A DNA stretch of 64,000 bases from positions 20,304,939 to 20,368,938 of the forward strand of contig NC_053413.1 of the NCBI RefSeq assembly GCF_016859285.1, read 5' to 3'. A model generated the notes under the pieces. The model did no database searches. It saw nothing but the letters and a program-made list of their open reading frames with translations, and had not been told where the DNA came from. The translations under genes were made by a program, and so were the position numbers. Below, one piece after another: positions 22,877-35,988 of the stretch (position 1 is the stretch's first letter; each line of letters opens with the position of its first letter). The stretch is from Xiphias gladius. Taxonomy: Eukaryota > Chordata > Actinopteri > Istiophoriformes > Xiphiidae.

Positions 22877-25730
22877 ATGCAATTATTGGGTGTAGTTGCG
22901 GTGATTTTTGCAGTTTACTGCGTACATGCAAAGGTTCACTTTCGGGAGGAGTTTCTGGACGGTGGTAAGTTTGGCATGGAAATCTATAACACTAGCTAGT
23001 TGAGCAGGAGGTGAATTCATTGCATGTTAGCTTGACCGTTCTCCATCATTCTGTCAGAATTATCGTCGTGAATTTTTCTTGAAAGCCTCTTCTCTTTACC
23101 AACATAAGTGTTTTCAATCGGTTATGGAGTGAAAAACACCACTCTTCTCAGTCTCCAAACTTTAACTGGACTGTTAGCTCGCTAACTTTAGCAAGGCCCC
23201 AAAGCTAGCAAACGCAATCCCAATACCACTAAAGTTACAAATTGTGGCCTAAGTCAACCCAACTAACCAAGCGAATCTAACCGTTTTGATAGTTGCATTT
23301 CAAAGAGTAACACCGATGAATGGACAGTTGGGCAATTATTTTCGGGAAGTGACCCGATATATTTAAAAGAGAAGGTTCCCCAAGTGTTAATCTTCAGCCA
23401 ACTTACTGGTCGTTTTCTGTTCAGATGAATGGAGAAGTCGCTGGGTGAACTCCAAACACAAGTCTGACTATGGAGAGTGGAAACTGACGGCCGGAAACTT
23501 TTACGGAGATGCTGAGAAAGACAAAGGTAAACGTTTTGAATTCTTATTGCACTTATCGATTTAAAAAAAAAATAATAATAAAAATTTAGATGTTTTATCC
23601 GTTATGGCATAAAAGATACCAAGGCTCTCTTGATGTGGTGGTGGAAATGTGCAATCAACCCTGAGAGAACAAGAAAAATATATAAATTAAAAAAAACCTG
23701 ATTCTACAGCTTGAATATTTACCAAGTTAAACAACAAACCTTACCACTTTCACATTGTAACCACAGCATTATCTCAAACCACTTATGAACAGCTGTTATG
23801 TATTAAACAGTTTTGTCAAGTTTAAGTGCTATGGTGTCTGTTTTATATTACAGTGTTTTTCTTGCCATTTCAGGTCTACAGACAAGCCAGGATGCTCGTT
23901 TCTATGCTACCTCTGCCCGTTTTGAGCCCTTAAACAACGAGGGCAAGCCTTTGGTCATTCAGTTTACAGTCAAGCATGAGCAAAAGATTGACTGTGGTGG
24001 TGGCTATGTGAAGATCTTCCCTGCTGATTTGGATCAGGCTAGCATGCATGGAGAATCCTCATACTACATCATGTTTGGTAAGTGATTATGTGCATGGTAA
24101 TGGACAATAACAACGGATAACATTATTAATAACATTAATAACATTAATTGGAACATGTAGTAATGAAATTTATTTCACCCAGGTCCTGATATCTGTGGCT
24201 ACAGCACAAAGAAAGTCCATGTTATCTTCAATTACAAGGGCAAGAATCACCTCATCAAGAAAGAGATTAAGTGCAAGGTAATTCTGGTTCATTAAATCTG
24301 AAAAACAGATATTTATCATAAAATACAAACGTGTCCCGTTTCTGCACCAGTGGCTTAATCCAAACGCCTCTGTTTCTTCTAGGATGATGAGCTGACCCAC
24401 CTGTACACGCTTATCCTGAATCCAGATCAGACCTATGAGGTGAAGATTGACAATGAGAAGGTAGAATCTGGCAGTCTGGAGGATGACTGGGACTTCCTGC
24501 CTCCTAAGAAAATTAAGGACCCTGAAGCCAAGAAGCCAGAGGACTGGGATGATCGTGCCAAGATTGATGATGCTGATGACACCAAGCCTGAGGTAAATAA
24601 ACATACTGATATAAACAAGTAATGAAGTTAAACAACCTCATCTGTCCATTTGCTCTGCTTTGCATTGACTGAAAGTGCTGTTACGTCCATGGGAAGTGCT
24701 GACAGGAGGAGAATGTTTTTAATTTATTTCGCTCCCAGATTTCTATAGCAGTCCCGGGCTTTAAAGGGCTCGATTTTCATTCACAATTCTGTTAGTTCAA
24801 CGTCCATTTTAGAATAATTTCTTTGTCTTTAGGACTGGGACAAACCTGAAAATATTCCAGACCCTGATGCTAAAAAGCCTGAGGACTGGGATGAGGATAT
24901 GGACGGAGAGTGGGAGCCACCCATGATCCCCAACCCAGAGTACATGGTAGGTTAAAGTAGGATAGTCATGGCCAGAGTTTATGATTTGTGTGATCTCTTC
25001 AAGCTCAAAAATGCCTAACATTTATTCTGCTGATGCCTTTGCAGCCTGATAAATAGCTTATCTTTCACAGGGAGAATGGAAACCCAAACAGATCGACAAC
25101 CCCAACTACAAAGGACCCTGGGTGCATCCAGAAATTGACAATCCTGAATACAGTGCTGATTCGAACATCTACAAGTTTGACAACATTGGTGTTTTAGGTC
25201 TTGATCTTTGGCAGGTGAGTGAGAAAGAGATCGTCTTTGAATTGTAATGTTATTGACATAGGGATTTTTCACTACAGTGTAACATTTGTTACTGTATCTC
25301 AGGTGAAATCTGGTACCATCTTTGACAACTTCCTGATCACAGACGATGTGAAGGAAGCAGAAGACATTGCGAAGGAGACATGGGGTGTAACAAAGGTATG
25401 CTGGTGCTGGTATTCTCTTTCTCATATTTTGTCATAGGTACAACACATGAAACTATTGCCAGTGAGATACTGAATTTAAAGAGACATGGTTTGTGATTAT
25501 CATAACCTTCCTCACAGGAACCAGAGAGGAAAATGAAGCAGGAGCAAGATGACCTGAAACGAAAAGAGGAGGAGGAGAAGAACAAAGAACAAGATACTGA
25601 AGCTGACGATGAAGAAGAAGAAGACATGGATGAGGAGGAAGAAGAAGAGGAGGAAGAAACAAAAGAAGACATAGAGGAGGCACTTTCAGAAATGGATGAC
25701 GAGGAAGTAAAGCATAAAGATGAGCTTTAA
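22877..25730 (+). CDS. calr3: Calreticulin, complete (calr3 by position)
   Basis: ER-lumen Ca2+-binding lectin chaperone for monoglucosylated glycoproteins. Nine exons: 22877-22964, 23425-23526, 23874-24077, 24183-24277, 24383-24592, 24833-24946, 25071-25214, 25303-25395, 25518-25730. They join in frame to 420 residues, the usual length. Signal peptide is about 1-17, with mature [11 protein letters not shown]. The lectin domain has C104 and C136, the expected disulphide pair, a third cysteine at C162, and the sugar-site residues Y108, K110, Y127 and D134. The P-domain arm holds three DPxAxKPEDWD-type repeats followed by three GEW/GPW-type repeats (about 207-300). The C-domain is an acidic Asp/Glu tail ending in KDEL. 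The name calr3 rests on position beside eps15l1 and klf2. The KDEL and long acidic tail resemble canonical CALR more than mammalian CALR3. The ERSE upstream suggests unfolded-protein-response control. Confidence 0.96.
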
Positions 25731-26250
25731 GGAGGTATAGCCAGAGATTTTGTCTGTCCCTCCATTAGAAACTGTCCTCTATTTCCCAGGGGTATTGTGG
25801 CTGCTGTGCATCCTTTCCCTGAGATTTGGACACAACCCAACTTGGGGGGCAAATGTAGTGAAGTGTGGGAGATGGGTGTTAATGGACTTAATTTCTCTTT
25901 CATTTTGGCCTTGATGTTACCCTGATGTCCCTGAACAGCTGGATTGATTGTAAGGTTTTCCACCTACAAAGTTCATTCCTCATTTTGTATTAACAGCAAA
26001 TAAGGAAGCACTGACATCCACTGCTTTCTTGATTTTTCCTGATTTTTACACATCCTCTATTTGCAGTTTTCCTTGTGACACAGAACCTGTGATTAAAAAA
26101 ATGTGGTAAATATGACAAATTGAGATCTGCAGCAAATAAGGATAAACATTCAAACTTCAACTTAAGAAATTCTTTTGTCTGGTGAAACATAAAATGCACA
26201 TAACTGAACATATAATGCATAAACCATAAGAGTTACATCAAAATAAAAAA
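25731..26250 (+). other. calr3: calr3 3'UTR with candidate poly(A) signal
   Basis: Follows the TAA at 25,728-25,730. An AATAAA lies at 26,242-26,247. A further ATTAAA near 26,561 would give a longer transcript. The end was not established. Confidence 0.5.
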
Positions 26251-28022
26251 ATCACAAAATACAGACAGAAATCAAGACTGTAATGTAACTTATTTTGGTT
26301 ATGTCTTTGGCACTGACTTTTTATTTTTCTTTCCAAGCTCTTTAAAGCATAATTGAATGAAATCTAAGTGCACGATGAAAGTTTTTCTACATTGAAATGG
26401 CATGAATTCATCATGTCTTCATGATAATGTGATGGGACCTGCATTATATCCTGAAAGCCTGGAGAAACAGATGGTGAGCCCCTAGTGTGACTCATGACAT
26501 CACTATGGGTCGCATACTTATTTTTATTGGGCAGAATGTTATTCATACCAAAGTTTTTATTAAAAGATTATAACCTTATTGCCTGGTCATATTTTTTTAC
26601 TGCATATGCACATTTTGGAAGTATTTAGTGTAAATGTAAATTATCCAACTTCACAATTGCATTTTCTTTTTTTCATGTTTTGCAGTGTTAACAAAATGGA
26701 AAACATAATCTTGAACCTGCCATGTTACAGTTTTTATATATATAGATTTTTTTCCGCTGAGAAAAAAAGTTTCAAAAGATTTGTGGTGGGGGAAAGGAAA
26801 AGATGAAATGTGATTACTGGGTCACATAGATTTTCATACCTGTGACATAAATCAAGAGGTTTCTGAAAAGATTACATGTCAAAAGGTTTTTACTTGTTGG
26901 CTGTTGATCTATATGATATAAATTGCTAAGGGATAAATGTGACATAGTAACGGTTTTATTTTTTGCATATACTTAAAACCTTATGTCTAAAACAAACGCT
27001 AATAAGAAATTATACCATTTTATGAAATTTGTGGTTTTATGCTCTTTCTCAGAACCACATTAACCCTCTAGGGGTCCCTGTGGACTTACTAGTCCCTCCT
27101 ACTCCATTTGCACTGTGTATGTACAGCAATGTGCTACCAGGTCCAGAGCACACAGCAGACCAGACATGGCTGCTTCGTTATATTTTTCCCAGTTCCTCCG
27201 AAAACAACCAGTACTCCTGCTGCTGGAATACTGCCCAACTCGAGGTTTTTCCTGCATGTCAGTTTGCTTGTGGTAATTTGATTAGACACATCTTCAACTT
27301 TGTTTGGGAATATCCACCATACAAACACAATATCAACAGAAAAATAAAGGTATTAAAATTGGATTTTGACACAGGGACTTGACAAGACAGGGCTTCAAGA
27401 TTCTGTAAAATTATTGTTAATATTATGGTACATTATTACCTTTTAAAATTCAAATTAAATTATATTAATTTAAATAATAGAAAGCCCTCTTGGCCTTTTT
27501 TGTTCTTCAAATCTTTAATTAAGGAGCCATACTGCTTGGCCACCATTTACATGTGTGGCTGTGAAAATTACCATGATGATCAACAACTGGATTACGTAGG
27601 AAATATTCACTTCCATCCCACATCACGCACATAAATCTGCACATCGGTTCCCACCTTCCTACTGCCAGAATTCTGCACCTCTATCCAAAATAAACTAGAG
27701 TCAACAAAGAAAAAAACAACTGAAAAGTGTTTATCTGTCTAAATTTCGAATTAAAAAGAATAATGTCGATGTCACCTTGAAGGATACTTCTTCATTACTA
27801 GTGCAGTATTTGATTTGGATACAGCAAGACTTTTTTTTCCATCTAAGTGTGTACTCTACCTTTAGTACGGGTCACCACCTGTGCCTCGTCATACGGTGTT
27901 TTGTTTTTTTTGTTTTGTTTTTTTTTTCCATCAGGGCTGCGACTGTGACTCAGCCAGTCGGAACTAATACCAGAACAGTTTTAACGGGCTTCAAGTCCAA
28001 CCCCCGCACCATCGGCCAGTAG
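26251..28022. other. Intergenic, calr3 to eps15l1
   Basis: AT-rich sequence with short unconvincing open frames. No RNA gene or clear mobile element was recognised. A T-rich run lies at about 27,900-27,930. Confidence 0.5.
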
Positions 28023-28147
28023 CTGTTGTCCCAACCGGTGGCCCCGGTCTTGGGACGGACACGGTACTCCCACCGGAACCCCGGTTCTCTGCGCTCGTCC
28101 CCCGTCCGGTGAAGGGGCGAGTGCGCGCTCCCGAGACACCAGGAAAT
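28023..28147 (+). promoter_or_regulatory. eps15l1: eps15l1 5'UTR and proximal promoter, CpG-rich
   Basis: GC- and CpG-rich stretch directly before the ATG, in contrast to the AT-rich surroundings. This is typical of a TATA-less housekeeping promoter. No transcription start was defined. Confidence 0.5.
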
Positions 28148-31100
28148 ATGGCGGCGCTCATGACTGTCAGTCAGGTAAGAACATCCAATATCTCGAGAAA
28201 AGTCACTTAACTTAAATTTCGGTTATTATCAAGTGGCAGTGACAGCGGCTGTATGCTCTCACCACGTTACTGCTTTATAAACTGGCGAATATTGGCCTGT
28301 AACACCGTATTAGCAACCTTTCGTAGTCAACTTAGTCAACATGGTTGGCTAGATTAAGTAAGGATGGTAAAAATGCAGTGCTTTTCAATGGAAGAAGGAG
28401 GCTACTATTGCAAGGAGGTGGTAACGGTAGTGGCGAAAGTAAGCATTTAATAGATAAAACTGAACAAAAACACATCTTCAGTTAGCTGACGTTAGCGACC
28501 AAAGCTGTGTTTATGTACTTTAATCGCTCGCGTCTCCTAACATTGCAGACATTTTTAGCTTCCTAGCAGCTTCATTTTGTGTGTGTGCCAGCTGATACAA
28601 CTCTCATTTGTAACTTAGCTGGTGTTATATTTTTTTATTTGATGTCCGCTTCTCCAGTTATCAAGTGGAAACCCAGCCTACGAAAACTATTACAGACAGG
28701 TAAGGTCGTGGTTACTGCTGTTAATTTCCACCCCAGCTCCTCCAGTGTTCAGTGAAGTGAAAATTGTCTGTCATCTAAAGTCAGTTAATCAAACACAGTT
28801 CCTGTGTGTCCGCTGTTTCCACTTGGCGTTTTGTTACTCATTCTTTGTAGCTGGATCCAGTGAACACAGGCAAAATATCGGCTGGAGATGCAGCTCAGTT
28901 CCTCAAGAAGTCAGGGCTGTCAGACAGTACATTGGGGAAGGTGGGTCTCAAACACACGTACATGTACACACAAAACACACTCATATACTCAGTGAGTAGC
29001 ATCTAAATTGTTTTTTTATTATTATTATTTTCCTAGATTTGGGATTTGGCAGATTCAGAAAGAAAAGGCTATCTGGATAAGCGGGTAACACTAGATTTCT
29101 CTGTAAATTTGCTGTGAGTGGTGATGCTGATGTGTGCATTAAACGCTGGATTTTTTCTTGCTTTCTTCCTCTTTTCTAGGGTTTCTTCATAGCTTTGAGA
29201 CTGGTGGCCTCAGCCCAGGGTGGAAATGACATCAGCCTAAGCAACCTCAACCAAAACTTAGCTGCACCAAAATTTGTAAGTGTTGAAACGGAGTGTTTCA
29301 GAAAGTGATATTGTGAAGTAAAATTGCATCCCCAATTGTCTTTGTCTGCCCTGCTTGTTCATTTTTTGCAGAGAGACACTAAAAGCCCGTTATTAAGTGT
29401 TTCAACGACAGCACCTGATTCACAGTGGGCAATAAGGGTGAGTTGATGGTATTTTCAAGAACATTCTTGAAAATAGAAGAAACTCAAGCTTGCCATCTAA
29501 ACTTGTTTTTTTTTCTTTCCCAGCCTGATGAAAAAGGGAAATTTGAGGGCATTTTTGAGAGCCTGTCTCCTGTAAAGGGTCTCCTCTCCGGGGATAAAGT
29601 CAGGCCAGTTCTGATAAACTCCAAGCTACCTCTGGATGTGTTAGGAAAGGTGATATGACATGATGGAGAGACTTACACACACATAACACAGTGTTAACAA
29701 ATCGAAGCAACTAAATCGTGATCATTTTTGGCATTTGCTTACTGTTTCTGTAGATTTGGGACCTAAGTGATGTAGATAAAGATGGACATTTGGACAAAGA
29801 TGAATTCACAGTGGTAAGTTGGCTTTTGTCTACTACAGTAAATATTGGGAAGTAACTACTTAATATATGAAAATTTAATTTCAACAGATAAGAGGTCTTT
29901 AAAAAGCTGTTTTTACCAACATACATATGAAGGATCTGATTTGCCTGTTTTCTAGGCCATGCATCTTGTATATCGAGCCATGGAGAAGGAGCCTGTCCCA
30001 GCTCTCTTACCGGCTTCCCTCATCCCCCCTTCTAAAAGGAAGAAGTCTGCGGGTGCACTGCCAGGTGCTGTGGCTGTGCTGCCTGCTCTGTCCGGTCTTA
30101 CAGCTGGCCCGGCTCCTCTCAAAGAGACCTTGCGAAGCACTCCTCCTCTGGCCAGCGCTACTCCCCTCAGCACCAATACTGTCAACCTCTCTCCAAAACA
30201 CTCTTTCAAATCCAGCTCACCGGTATGTCACATCACCTCCTCACCTGTAATTTTCTTGAGGTGTTGTTGAAAGTGTTGTGACTGCATCACTGCCTCGGTT
30301 AGTCTATGAGGGATGAAGCATTGCAGTAATCAACTCGTCATGCATGTAAAACAAAAGAAAGTTTGATTAGATTATAATTACAATTTGCTCAGAATAATTC
30401 ATTTAGACAACAGAATTTGTAAAATTTTATTTTCAGATATGAATCCACTGAAAGTTCATAAATGTTAATCTTGAGTTATTTCCCAGCCCTACTCTCTCGA
30501 TTAAAAGATATAGCTAAATCTAGTAAAAAACAAAAAACAAAGTGGTGTCACTTCTTTTACTAGTTGTTCCTGTGCCTGCTCTCTTAGGTAGCTGCCTTAC
30601 TCATTGGAATTTGTTAAAAAAAGAAAAAAGAAAACATGCTTCATATATGACTCTAAGTGCAGTGACCTATAGTCCAGGGTAATCTCAGGATGTATTATGA
30701 TGTCACTTTGGGGATGTAGATCGTTCTCTAATTAGAAATAAAACTGTGTAATAAAGAGAAGCGAACAAAAAGATGTAAAAATCAATACATTTATTTTTCC
30801 TTGCTTCTCCCTAAATAAGTGTCACAAGAGCAGAGGATGGCATTTCAAAGAAACCAGCATTTCATGTGTTGATTCTTTCCTGTTGCTAATGGGTGGAGTT
30901 GTTCTGCCACATTGTTTTAAGCATTTTGCACTAGCCAGTATGTTTCTCTCTACCTTTTTATAGCTGCAGGGCCCTGTCACCCGTGACTTTTCGAGAAACA
31001 GGTTTCCTTGAAAGGGAAGGGAAGCAAGGTTCTCTTTTCACACTTGTACTACGATTACTGGACGTGGCTGTCATGACACTTGTTGTGATGTCCTCTTTTT

Positions 31101-34100
31101 TTTCAATGAATGTCCTTTTCCCCTTCTTTAAAAGCTATTTTAATTTCCGGAAGTTGACATTTTCTCTGTCAACCAAAAAAAAAAAAAGCTAGAATGTGCA
31201 GAACACATTTTGTGATCCTTGTACATTATTTCTGACTGCAATAATACAGTATGCTTATGTGCTAAGATTTTCTTGCATGTACTGTCACCCAGATTAGCTC
31301 ATTCAGATTAGTGTTGTATATACAACACTAATCTGAATTTATTCTCATATTTAACGTTCTACCATTTCCTGTGTGCGTGTGTGTGACTGTGTGTGTGACG
31401 AATCATCACGCTGTTTGTAGTAAACAGTTGATGAGCAAACCAGGGCATTTATCATCTAGGGGAGGTTTCTTGGTAAATTATTGGCAGGACTTGATGCTAT
31501 TTATAGTTAATGTTTTCCTCATTTAACACCATGTATACTTTATTTCCTACTCTTAAACATTATAATACTTAAATGCTAGCTATTATTTAAAAAGCCCAAA
31601 CTAAAGTTTATGCCTAGTACATAAGAAGAACTATGAGTTGGTAGCAGATGTTGTCCCCTTCATCTGAAATCACATAAATGTTGTCCTTTGTTCCTTCTAG
31701 CCAGCGGTGAACTGGGTGGTACCAGTGGCTGACAGGGAGAGATATAATGACATTTTCAAGCAAACGGACACCGACAATGATGGACTCGTCACTGGCACTG
31801 AGGTGATAGAGATCTTCATGCAGTCCAGTCTCTCCCAGACAATGTTGGCACAGATATGGTGAGACCACAGCTCAGTTCAGATCAAAATTTCAGATGTGTT
31901 GTGTAAGACTTGCAGTGTTTTTGTATTTCCTCGTGTTTTCTTTATTTGAAGCACGTTTCTATATACAGTTGCACGCGGTCAAATGATTGAGTGTGTTTCT
32001 TAATTTACTCGTGTTTTAATTGCGTTTTTAATTGCTGTCGTGTGTTGGTTAAGCGGTGAAGATGTTGTCTTAATTTGGTTTTGTTTATTTTCGTACACTT
32101 TCTCAAGTTGCAGAGCGTTGTAGTGCAGAGCATTCTCGGCCACTATAGAATATATGTGTTTGACAGCAATAAAAAATAAGGGAAAAGTTTAAAGTTTTTT
32201 CAGTCTCTAAACAAAAATATATTACCTTCTTAACAAGCACAGGGAAAGGGTTGCCACATAGTTTTGAAATAGCACCACAATTAAAGTACAAAGCAATAAA
32301 AAATGCATGTGATGAAAAGATGCAGTTGAGCTGTAAATTGATGAAAATACAGTGTAATGATTGAAAATGGCTATAAAGATTTTGCTTAGTGTATTCTAAC
32401 TATAATCCTGTATACTATTCTGTAATTGTGTGCATGTAATACAAGGCAAATGGTACAGTGGCAGCCTAAATGTCACCCCGATATACAGTAGATACAGCAC
32501 TCCACATGCCAGTCTTAGGCCACACGCTGTCGTAAGTGAAACTAAAATGCCGCATTCTTTAGTTGTGCCTGAACCAAGCAAAAAAAAAAACATGCATTTT
32601 TTTTTCATTTTCGAGATAAAATGATCCCCTATAGAACCAATCTCACTAGTGCTTTCATACCGAGGTACATGAATAGGGCTGAATTATCCATACTCATGGA
32701 TAGCAAGTCTTACCAGGTTTAATGCCATAGCACCATCTTTTGGACAGCTTAAATCATTACATTTTCTCCAAAAGATGGGTGAAACATAAGATGCGAAAAT
32801 GATTTAAGTGTATTATACCAAGGTGGTGGAAACAGTTAAACTGGTAAGGATTCAGAGTATGATGTTATCTGTGAATCTTGGGCATTATTTTCTCACGGAG
32901 TGTCCAGTATATAATTTTTTTTGAGTGAAGTTTACCCCTCTGTCTGCAGGGGATTGGCTGACACTAAACAAACTGGCAAGCTGACCTGGGAGCAGTTCTC
33001 TCTGGCCATGTATCTTATTCAGCAGAAGGTCACTAAAGGTGTAGACCCTCCCTCCACTCTCACTCCAGACATGATTCCCCCTTCAGAAAGGACTGCAACT
33101 TCAGCGGCAGCCCCTGTGAGTCCTGACTTCAGCTCACTACAACCACTGCTTAGTCTTTCATTAACCCTCATTATTGAAATTCCTCTTAATTTCCAAAGCA
33201 AAGTTTTTCACTTTTACTTGTACCTTAAGAGTCTGTTTTCCTGCTACTGTATGCATTTTAAATGGTGAGTTCTGCTGTCTGGCTTTTCAGCCTTTCCTTG
33301 CAAATCTGTTTGGTTTTTTTTGGTTGGTTTTTTTGGGGCTTTTCCTTTTCCTTTTCCTTTTCTGAACTCTTTTCTATCCTATCTAACAGAGCTATGCAGG
33401 GCTTATGTCTTCTCTGAGGTCTGACCCTGCTGCACTTGCTAATATGCGCAGAGTGAGTAGTTGAGCTTTGTGTCACAAGGTGGCGCCTTTGTTCTGTCAT
33501 ATTCTCTGTCTAAGTCTGAAACACTAGGTGAAAACAGGACCATGTTCCTTTCATCATGTATTAATTTTCCCAATTAATTTTCCCAACAAAAGAGAACACA
33601 GAAATTCTTAGACCTTTTTACTCTTTTCAACATTTTTGTTATTTTTCAGAGTGTACACACATTTGTCTTTTCTAAACCGTTGCTGTGTTAAGGGCTCACA
33701 CTGCCACCTGCTGCAGTGTCATTAGCAATGGTCTATCACAGCAACCAGTGTCAACTAATGGCCATCTATGGTATACTTGCTTACTAATTCCAATAAAAAA
33801 GAGTAGTGTCACTTAATTTATTAGTTGTTTACAAATATAGATTATCCAGGAGTAGAGGTGTTACGCTTTGGCCAAAAAATGATTGAAGATATCTTTAATT
33901 AAGAATCATAAAATGTTTAATTTTTAAGCAAAAATGTCTTGTTTCAGACCATCAAAACAGGTGTCATGCTCCAGCTTTTCATTCAAAAAGTACGAAAAAA
34001 AGGACAAATTATTAAATTGGCTGCAAGCTTTTTTTCACTCTTATGGTCAATGGACACATGAACAAACATTTTGGATCAGCTGCCGAAAGTGTGTAGGTTC

Positions 34101-35920
34101 AAACTTGACTTCAAATGGAAGGACATCTAATAGGTCAGTTTATTTGAGCCTGTTACATCAAAAAAAATCTGCTCTTTTGCATTTATTATAAACAGATGAA
34201 CAGATTATTAACAGTATTCAAAGCGTTTGTCTGACCAGTGCTTTGAGCACTCATAGATGGAGATTGAGACTCCTTATTTTGTTGTAGGCCTGATATGGTG
34301 AACACTGAAATATAAGACACATTTCATTGTAGTTTAAAATTCTTTTGTATTGTCCTGTGTGCATTTCTATTCATCCATGTATTGTCTGGATCTCTGGCTC
34401 CCTCCCTAGCTGTGCGAGGTGTTTGTATTTCCTTCCTGTGCCTTTTGTTTTGTTAGACGTACCAGTGGGGAGCTCCTCTCTCCCCCTGCGTACCTCTCAT
34501 GTCCCCTCTGCTCTCCTTCTCCCTCATTTGTGTCCCCCTTTCCCTATTAGAACATCTTCCCTATTGTCTTTTTTGCATCCATTTCATCCGTTTCCCTGTC
34601 CTACCTGCCATTGTCAATCTTGTCGTCTCCTATCTCACCCTCCGTCTCCCTCACGTCCTGCATCGTACCTTCTTTCCCAACTGTCCTTCTCTCTCACTCA
34701 TCTGTCTCGATGTCTTTCGCCTCAGGACAGCACCAGCTCCACGGGGTCGGCAGAGCTGACAGGCATCAAAGAGCTAGATGACCTCAGCCAGGAAATAGCT
34801 CAGCTGCAGAGGTGAGCCCCTGCACCCTGAGTAACAGAAGAATAGCTTTGTTTCACTTCCTCTGAGAAAAAGTAGGGGAGGTTGCAGTGAGCTGATGTTG
34901 AGGCTCAGGATCAAAGCTCTTTTAAACCATTAGTTGGTTTTATTGAATAAATTTAACCTGTATTTAGTGCTCCTTTAGTTTTTTTTTTTATGCCAAGAGA
35001 GACTTGAAAAAGCAACATCACCATGGAGCCTTGCTAATACTTTTTTAGCTTATCTTACATTAATTGAAAGTTTCAGTTGGGACTAAGCCTGACCTGACCA
35101 GATCTGGACTACTTAACAATATTACAAATTATTTTTGTATGTATACACTGATGTACTAAATATTCTGATTTCTTTTAGTGCTTCAAGTCTGCATATTGTC
35201 ACAAAGTCATGGAAAGAATACTGATCAGATGGTTCAAACAGATACCCCATCTTTTGTTTTTTATTTAATGTTTATTCTTTTTGAATCTCGAGCATGCCCA
35301 TGCTTGAGCTACAAAATAAACTACATTTACCATATCAGGGCAACGTAATATAGTGTCAAAAAAGTGACCATCAAGTGCAGTAAAGCTTCTATGAGATTTC
35401 TATCACTCATCACATTGTTCTACATGTGGAAAACAGTTCAATTTGTTTTCCTTTTCTTTTTAAGCCATGCGTATTGCCAACATTGGCTTTTTTAGGGCGT
35501 AATAACAGAACTTTTTACTCACTTCCCTTGCTCTTCTCACGCGTGCTTCACCCATAGAGAGAAATTCATCCTGGAGCAAGAGATCAGGGAAAAGGAGGAT
35601 GCCATCAGGCAGCAAAACAGTGAAGTTCAGGTAAGGCTAAGCAGAAATAATGTACAACTCATGTACAAATGTAAAAAAGAAAATATCAGTGAATTTGTAT
35701 TTCACGAGTGACTCATGAGTACCAGTCCATCTCAGTCCTTGTGAATGTGACATTTATGGTACAAATACTGATTCCCTCCCAAATCACACAATCTGGAGAT
35801 GAACTGAAAGAATTAATGGCTGAATAAAGATGAGACTCTCTAGCTGTACCCTGCAAACACCTGTGTGTCTGTGTGTGTCTGTGTGTGTCTGTGTGTGTCT
35901 GTGTGTGTGTGTGTGTGTGT

Positions 35921-35988
<68 letters not shown>

